Source: Distichodus sexfasciatus
Lineage: Eukaryota > Chordata > Actinopteri > Characiformes > Distichodontidae
Reading direction: 5' to 3'
Assembly: GCA_032718565.1 (NCBI GenBank)
Contig: JAVGVS010000012.1
Coordinates: forward strand, 2,048,450-2,112,449
Length of the DNA stretch: 64,000 bases
A model generated the notes under the pieces. That model worked only from the letters and a program-made list of their open reading frames with translations, had not been told where the DNA came from and ran no database searches. Positions 58,091 through 64,000 of the stretch are shown piece by piece; within the stretch, counting starts at the first letter, position 1; each line of letters starts with the position of its first letter. Position numbers and translations under genes: made by a program.

Positions 58091-59499
58091 AAACAGCTAC
58101 TGCTCTCTGCTTGCCCTGATGAGACAAATGAACAATGGGGAGCTAGTATGGTTGTTCAGGCCAAAATTTCAGAACAGTAATCCAAATGAAAGGAGAGATA
58201 AATAACTGTGAGAATGAGTGAACCAATTAAATTAAATTTCAGTAAAAACTTTGAGGAGAATTTTTTTGTATTTGGTCCTTAGGCACATAATATTGTGGAA
58301 TATTTTATTTTCTTAATTGATTTATTGATTGACAGAGTGATTCATTATTTAATCTATCTATTCACTCATTGTAGAACTCCTCCTTTCTTTTTTTTTATTT
58401 AATGTTCAGCCAAACATGATTATTAAAAAACTAATGCAGGTCACAAGACCAACAAGGCCTGTGGGCTGAAAGCCGCAGTTTTACTCTATTCTAAAAAAAT
58501 GCTTTTTAAAGTTCTCAAGGAAAGTGTACCAGATTTTCTGTCCTTTTGTGCAGAGTTGTTTTTAATTCCAGGCAGGGCTGATCTAGTATTCAGAAGCAGG
58601 TTCCTGTCAGGAGGAGTAGCTTGTGGCCACTACTCTGTCTCTCTTTGGCAGTGACAGTAAGATTTTAAGCAGGCAGCTGTCTCTCGTCCAAAGTTTGGCC
58701 ACTGACACCGTCTCCGGTTGTTGGGGCTAACTTTGAAGAGTCTCTTCAATCACTGCTCATGCTTATAGCATATCTGGTTTTAAAAAGGAGAAGAAAAGTC
58801 AAGGTTTTATCAGTGTTTTTCTAGCCAAGGAAAATGTCAACTTATGGGGACTTAAAGTTCTCTTGAGTTTGTAAGACCAGTCTATAATTTAATAGCAATC
58901 GTGACGAAAATACTTTTGGTAGATATTTTATAAAATAAAGTTTTTTTTCAGTGCCATTATTTGTCATTAAATTCAAATTCTACATGACTCAAGTTCCATA
59001 AAGTGATTTTTTTTTTTTTACCTTGTGTGCAACTTATTATAAGTCAACTAGTGTGAGTTGCATTTAGAGCTTTTACAAATTTGTTATAACTTGTTCCCAC
59101 AAGATAAACCTGTGTGCACAAGATTTGATTGGGAGCCCCGTAAACTCTAGAAAATAAACACAAGAGTTTGTAGATGAATAATGATTAATGAGACCTTAAA
59201 TACACAACAAATTTTCAATAACTTTTTCAATACCTAACGATATGTTACTTTTGTCACACTAAGAGCAGAAGTAGAACAACGCTAACAGAACACCAAAAAG
59301 ATTATCACAGACTACAGACACCATAAAGCGTATATTGAGACAGATGTGGATAGAAAAGTGGCCCCTAGGGGAAGGTTCAACAAAGAATGTGAAAATTTGA
59401 AACATACATAATACTACAACTTGAAATGTAACCCTGGTGCAATCTTAAAACTGAGAGACTAATTTGTAGCTGGTACTGAACTTCCTAGTGAAGAAAAAT
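58091..59499. other. cadherin intron, no exon found
   Basis: The missing EC4 exon was looked for here and not found. The 58440-58750 part is GC-richer but has no cadherin motif in any minus frame. Confidence 0.4.
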
Positions 59500-59657
59500 T
59501 CTATTTATTTTATTCCATTCCACCAATGACAGTTTTGTCAAAAAATACACTAATGTTAATTATTTATTCTTTACTTATGTATTTTTTTAAAGAATTTAAT
59601 GCTTGTAAGTATTTAAGCTGTACGAAAGTTCAGACTTCTAGGAACAGAAATTTACAC

Positions 59658-59695
<38 letters not shown>

Positions 59696-60250
59696 CGTTT
59701 GTTAGGTTTTGTCATTTTTTGTCCTTTTGCCCATGACAGTTGTCATAAATACACTATTTATTTGGTTATTTATTGTCTTACTATTGGTGTATTTATGGGG
59801 AAGCTGGGTATTTTAACTTGTAATGCTATAAGGGTGTGTCAGTCCACAAAATGCAAAAAAAAAATAAAAATAAATAAATATATATGTACAGAAATTTCTT
59901 TGTGTGTGTATTTGCTAAAATGTTATTGATCAGTCATTTATGTGTTGGGGAAGCTGTATTTTTAGAATTTAATTCTGGCAGTAGTGTCTGTCCAGTCACA
60001 AATGCCCAGAAATTCTCAATTTGTATGTGTTTTGTTGAAAAATTGCAATTTAAAGACTTTTGCCAATGACAGTTTTGCCATAGATACACTATTGCTGTCA
60101 TTTATTTTTTTATTTTCTGTCTTCATTTTTGTTATTTAAGTTGAGCTGTATTTTTAGACTTTAATACTGGCCAGAGTTGTGTGTCCGACCACAAAATGCT
60201 TATGAAAACTGTCTAGACTTCCAAGTTCAGAAATTCCCACTTTGCTAAGT
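59500..60250 (+). repeat. degenerate tandem repeat, about 150-200-bp unit
   Basis: Four blocks recur in order: ATGACAGTTTTGCCATA-type (about 59526, 59736, 60065); AGCTGTATTTTTAGA-type (about 59800, 59950, 60141); GTCCA(G)CCACAAAATGC-type (about 59840, 59988, 60180); and CAGAAATT(C/T) (about 59645, 59889, 60008, 60230). Spacing varies and a TG array (59660-59692) interrupts it. Confidence 0.65.
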
Positions 60251-61367
60251 CTCTCAGTAGAACTATTCTTGCACGAGCGGACTGGGAATTCCTCAGTGCG
60301 GCTTTCATCATGGTTGTGCCTTTATTGTGTTCTCTAGCAAAACGTAATCCTACAGGCTGGGCAGCTGTTTGTTTCCGGTCTCTCGTTCTTTTGCAGGTCT
60401 CCACAGAGCCAGTGACAGAGGCTGCTGTCTCTAAGCGTATCCTTTACAAATCCACAACCTACACTATCTGAATTTAAATGCCACCATACCGAGTTATTAC
60501 TGGCACAAGCAGCACAAGGTTTTCTTTTAATAAGGAGGAGAGAGAGAGAGAGAGAGAGAGTAGGTAAGATAGAGTTAAGGATCTATGTTTTATTCAGTAG
60601 CTTTCATTTCCTACTAAAGTAATAATAGATAAATATGAATCTGTGGCAAGCTGCTGCTGGGGGATGAAGGCTGAGGAAGAAGAGAACAGGGTGTTGGGGT
60701 CTGGGGCAGAAAAGAAAAAGGATTGTTTTCGTTCTCCGGGAGAGAGAGTTGTTGAGAAAGATGTCACACAAAACATGTTAATCATAGCAAAAAAAAGGAG
60801 ATCCATTTGGAAATGTGTTGTGTCAAAGTTTTCTCTTCATCTGGTTGCTCCTTTTCCCCATATATCAGGGCTAGTTATACATATCTGAACATCAGTCTCT
60901 TTTTTAGCTTATCAGTCTAATGGTCTCTCTGTCTCGCTTTCTCTCTCTCTGATTTATCTGTAGTGAAGATGATCATGATGATGATGATGATTGATATGAA
61001 AAGGTAATATTGCAATAGCTGAGAGGGAGTTTCCCTGTAGTCTCCTAGATGTCTTGTCAGTGTCATCATGTGAGACTCAAATTCTCAACAATTCTGCAGC
61101 TTTCCCAAATATTTTAGCAACTAAACAAATAGACAGTCCATTTTATGTATGCTTGGATGAGGACTCCAAGACTATTGCTAAATCCTTTATTTTGACCATG
61201 TCATGACTGTGGCGACATGAATTTCATATGCACAGATTCTTGCAGAAATACAGTGTATCAAAATAGTTTTAAAAATCTATTAATTCTGGTTCATATGTCA
61301 TTTGATTGTTCTTGTTTTTTTCCCCTTCTTTTTACAGGTAGAGGGTTTGAGTGATTTTACTAGTTTT

Positions 61368-61427
<60 letters not shown>

Positions 61428-61872
61428 CAGAATAATAATGGCAAAATATGGTAAAATGTCTAACATAAGGTTTTTATACTAAGAAATATTTTATAAAAAT
61501 GGCCAATAACTCATATCATATCTGTAATCTTCTCCATGTGGATGTCAGCCAAAGATTTTTTCTCATTTAACAGAGCTCTCCTTTTTAAACTTTAGTTGCC
61601 AAGTCATCCATTGATCCATTAGATTTGACCTTTATGTGCTTATTGACTATTGCAGCAGTCTACATTAATAAGCTAAAAGTATCATGTTCCCTAAGCTTCT
61701 TCAGAATCTGTCTTGCACATTTATTAGTAACTAGCTAATCCTTGATTTTGTTTATGAATTTAAAATAAATAATTATTTAACTACTAAATAAAGATTTCTT
61801 GATTGCAAATTACGGGTGATGTTTTGAAATTATCTCTTAGAATGATCATTATTATGAAGGAGTTTGAGTTAC
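60251..61872. other. cadherin intron with AG and AAT arrays
   Basis: An (AG)n at 60538-60560 and an (AAT)n at 61370-61428. No exon recognised. Confidence 0.5.
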
Positions 61873-62126
61873 CTGATGGGGTTGTTGTTCGCATCAGTGT
61901 CTCTGGCATAAACATTGCCAACTTGTGTGCCAAGTGGTGCGTTTTCTAGAACTTTCCACTCATAGAAGGGAGAGGAAAAGACAGGTGGTTCATCAACGTC
62001 GGTCACCAGGACCTTGAGCACTGTTCTGTCTCTGAGATCATTGTAGCTCAGGAACCTGGTGTCGATGAAGTCGTTAATGGCCTCGATTGTGATGACAAAG
62101 CGCCTTTTGGTTTCATAGTCTAAAGG
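61873..62126 (-). CDS. cadherin exon: end of EC3, start of EC4 (intact)
   Basis: The exon is bounded by acceptor TTTTTCCATCCCAG and donor CAG|GTAACT, 254 nt, phase 0 in and phase 2 out, which is the size I recall for this exon across type II cadherins. It reads PLDYETKRRFVITIEA, then LRDRTVLKVLVTDVDEPPVF at the EC3/EC4 boundary, then ENAPLGTQVGNVYARDTDAN. LDYE, DVDEPP and DTDANN are calcium-ligand motifs. The exon is intact and is the best evidence for the family. Confidence 0.92.
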
Positions 62127-64000
62127 CTGGGATGGAAAAAGACAATCAGGATAGTCACTATCAGACAAACAAGTTAAACCTGTGAATGTAAATTGTATAG
62201 ATGAGATCATACTGTTTTTTTTTGTTGTTGTTTTTTCATCATATGACATTGCCAATACAAGGCTTTACTCTGTATTATACAAATAATATATTATTGGCCT
62301 TGATCCAAGGTGTTGCAGTGTTATTTAAAATGTGGTTCCCTTTTGATTTCTATTTGCAAACTCAATCATCTAAAGTATAACTAGGGTTATCTTCAATCAT
62401 TAATAATATTTTTTAAAACAGATACCAAGACAATTTTTTTTTAAAAGATTTTTTTTAAATGCAAAATTTTAAATGAAAATGAATTTCTTTCAAAAGGTCT
62501 CACAAAGAAAATGGAGAAAGAAAAATGATTTTGTTCTTAAAGCAATTTTTTTCTGACTAAAGATGCAGGAATTGACTTTTCTGAATAAAGATTAATGCCA
62601 AACTATAGTACTTTGTTTACTTATGGGGAAATGAATGAGGCACTAACATATTGATTTTTCATATTCGAAACAGCAGAAAGTTTGAAACCGATTTTTTGCC
62701 TCTATGTCATATCCTGTGACATTTGCCTTCTTTTTTTCCAATACAAGAAGTATAACAATACCTTAAATAAAAAATTCCATTTCCATACATTAAATGAATG
62801 ACTATTTGTCATTGTGCACACAGCACACAGTGAACCACAATGAAATGTTACCTCTGCATTTGACTGTGGAGGAGCAGCGGGCAGCTTTGGCAAGACCCAG
62901 GGAGCAGTATATGGGGAGGGTACTTTGCTCAGGAGTCCCTCAGTAGAACCTTTACCAGTTTGGGTCTTGAGCAGGCGACCCTCAGGTCACAAGGCCAACT
63001 CTCAAATGTTACACTACCAACTGCTCCATTTGACTGCTACATATAACTGTTCGGTAAATGAGGATGTTTTACTTATGTGTTACTTAGTATCTCGAATGGG
63101 TTTACACAAGTTATGATTCTGCTTGCTTTTTCAATTATTTTTTTTACATTTATGGCAATTGGCAAACACTCTTAATCAGAGTGACACAACATCAAAGCTT
63201 TGTAGTCCGCCAAAAGAACCTGTGCTTCATACTTTTGAAGCTACACTTAAATCAACAGCTGCTATGCAGCCAAGTTGCTAACAAGATACTGATTTACTTC
63301 CAAATTTTGCCAGTTAAAATCTACAGAGTTAAATTCACAACAAGGACAAAGACAGTCTAAGTACACAACAAAGTAGCAGTTTAGCTAAGAAACAGAATAG
63401 ATTTAAACTAGATGAAGAGACAGTCTAGTAGAGATTATCGGTAAAAACTGATTCTAAATTTAGCTTAAACCCTACAGCATCTTTTATCTCTTACACAAAA
63501 CTTTATAACACAAAACATGATGTAAACAACAAACTTTGATGTATCAAAAAAGTTGTTTCTGAAAACAGTCCCCCTGTCCCTGATTGCTTTGTAAATGTTT
63601 ACATGTTGAGAGGTAAAAAAATCAAATAAAACACAAAAAACAACAGTCTGTGTTTCATTTTCCTCTCATTCCCATCAAATGAGAAAACAGTTCATTCAAA
63701 ACTTGATGAGACACCAGCTGTGAGCTAGCACTTAACCAATGTCGAATTTTGACAGGCACAATGACGCTAGTTAAACACAGTGCACAAAACATTAACGCAC
63801 TCCCAAAAGGAGCGTTGGAGCGAGCCGGCTGTTTCCATAACAAGGCGATTCCATCTCCATTCAATTCCCACAAGTTGTTCGCTGGCAGACAGGCACAGCG
63901 AAGCAGGACCCATAAAGCTGAGTCTGTGAAGGGCACTATCTAGTGAACACGAGCATCGCTGTGGGAAACCATCCCATCAAACTTAGGCCACAACAATATA
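62127..64000. other. upstream cadherin intron to right edge
   Basis: The exon preceding the EC3/EC4 exon should lie further right on the minus strand and is not in the window. A family A SINE occupies part. The last 350 bp (63650-63960) are GC-richer with no recognised frame. Confidence 0.5.
62795..63028 (-). repeat. tRNA-derived SINE, family A
   Basis: On the minus strand: GGAGCAGTTGGTAGTGTAAC head, body with CTCCTGAGCAAAGTACCC, tail CACAATGACAAATAGTCATT. Confidence 0.85.

Larger units (their letters stand above)
49713..62126 (-). pseudogene. type II classical cadherin, 3' half, disrupted
   Basis: Type II cadherins are single-pass adhesion proteins: five extracellular calcium-binding EC repeats, a membrane helix, and a tail that binds p120- and beta-catenin. 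Here the end of EC3 through the tail is encoded by five exons over 12.4 kb; 5' exons are outside the window. One expected exon, the EC4 middle between 56230 and 61873 (about 137 nt in the family as I recall), was not found. Exon phases follow the family plan (2, then 1, then 0, 1, 1) except after 56108, where an extra base changes 0 to 1. In-frame TAG and TGA occur in the last exon and the tail shifts frame several times. So the locus as given cannot make a normal protein. Either a degenerating paralogue or assembly error; the paralogue (CDH22/24-like?) is not assigned. Confidence 0.75.

Noticed and set aside
58440..58750. Candidate for the missing EC4 exon of the cadherin
   Set aside because: GC-richer, but none of the minus frames shows the expected RYSID-type start or LDRE-type motif.
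60213..60404. Minus-strand frame with RERD-like residues as cadherin exon
   Set aside because: Superficial; no calcium-binding motif and the region belongs partly to the degenerate tandem repeat.

Overview
This window reads as chromosomal DNA from a bony fish, probably a teleost. It has a spliced type II cadherin gene, V-SINE (DANA/HE1-like) and tRNA-derived SINEs, an L2-type LINE, a fish L1/Tx1-type LINE, Tc1/mariner and pogo transposons, and long TG, AT, ATT and AG microsatellites. No prokaryotic gene organisation is present. Species and cadherin paralogue cannot be named from sequence alone.

The only recognisable host gene is on the minus strand at about 49.7-62.1 kb. It is the 3' half of a type II classical cadherin; its 5' exons lie beyond the right edge. 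Five exons were located: EC3/EC4 at 61873-62126, EC4/EC5 at 56108-56230, EC5 at 53833-53950, EC5-end plus membrane start at 53013-53270, and a last exon at 49713-50208 with membrane end plus catenin-binding tail. Splice phases agree except where small indels break them. As written the locus is disrupted: one extra base at the end of the EC4/EC5 exon, a TAG codon in the second half of the membrane helix, a TGA soon after, and several frame changes in the tail. It is either a decaying paralogue or a badly polished stretch of assembly.

The remaining roughly 49 kb (1-49.7 kb) is gene-poor DNA built from nested transposons. At 10.4-15.3 kb an L2 LINE is interrupted twice: by a 1.8-kb terminal-inverted-repeat element carrying a two-finger C2H2 gene, and by a 1.5-kb pogo-like element. 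At 20.2-23.2 kb a Tc1 copy holds a short non-coding LTR element with two internal tandem arrays. At 27.5-30.9 kb an L1-type copy ends prematurely in a poly(A) tract inside its reverse transcriptase and is flanked by a 12-bp duplication. At 36.4-37.2 kb lies a solo LTR with a GCTAAN array. Two related mariner-type MITEs lie at 47.0-47.6 and 49.1-49.5 kb, and a foldback element at 50.6-51.3 kb.

I found no operon, CRISPR array, viral genome or clearly new multi-gene system. The most unusual signals are the zinc-finger-bearing TIR element, a 57-bp inverted copy inserted between two copies of a palindrome at 42.8 kb, the structured pogo-like element, and the clustered frame damage in the cadherin. 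Stretches not listed as repeats show no coding exon I can defend; those with conserved-looking texture are marked as low-confidence regulatory candidates.
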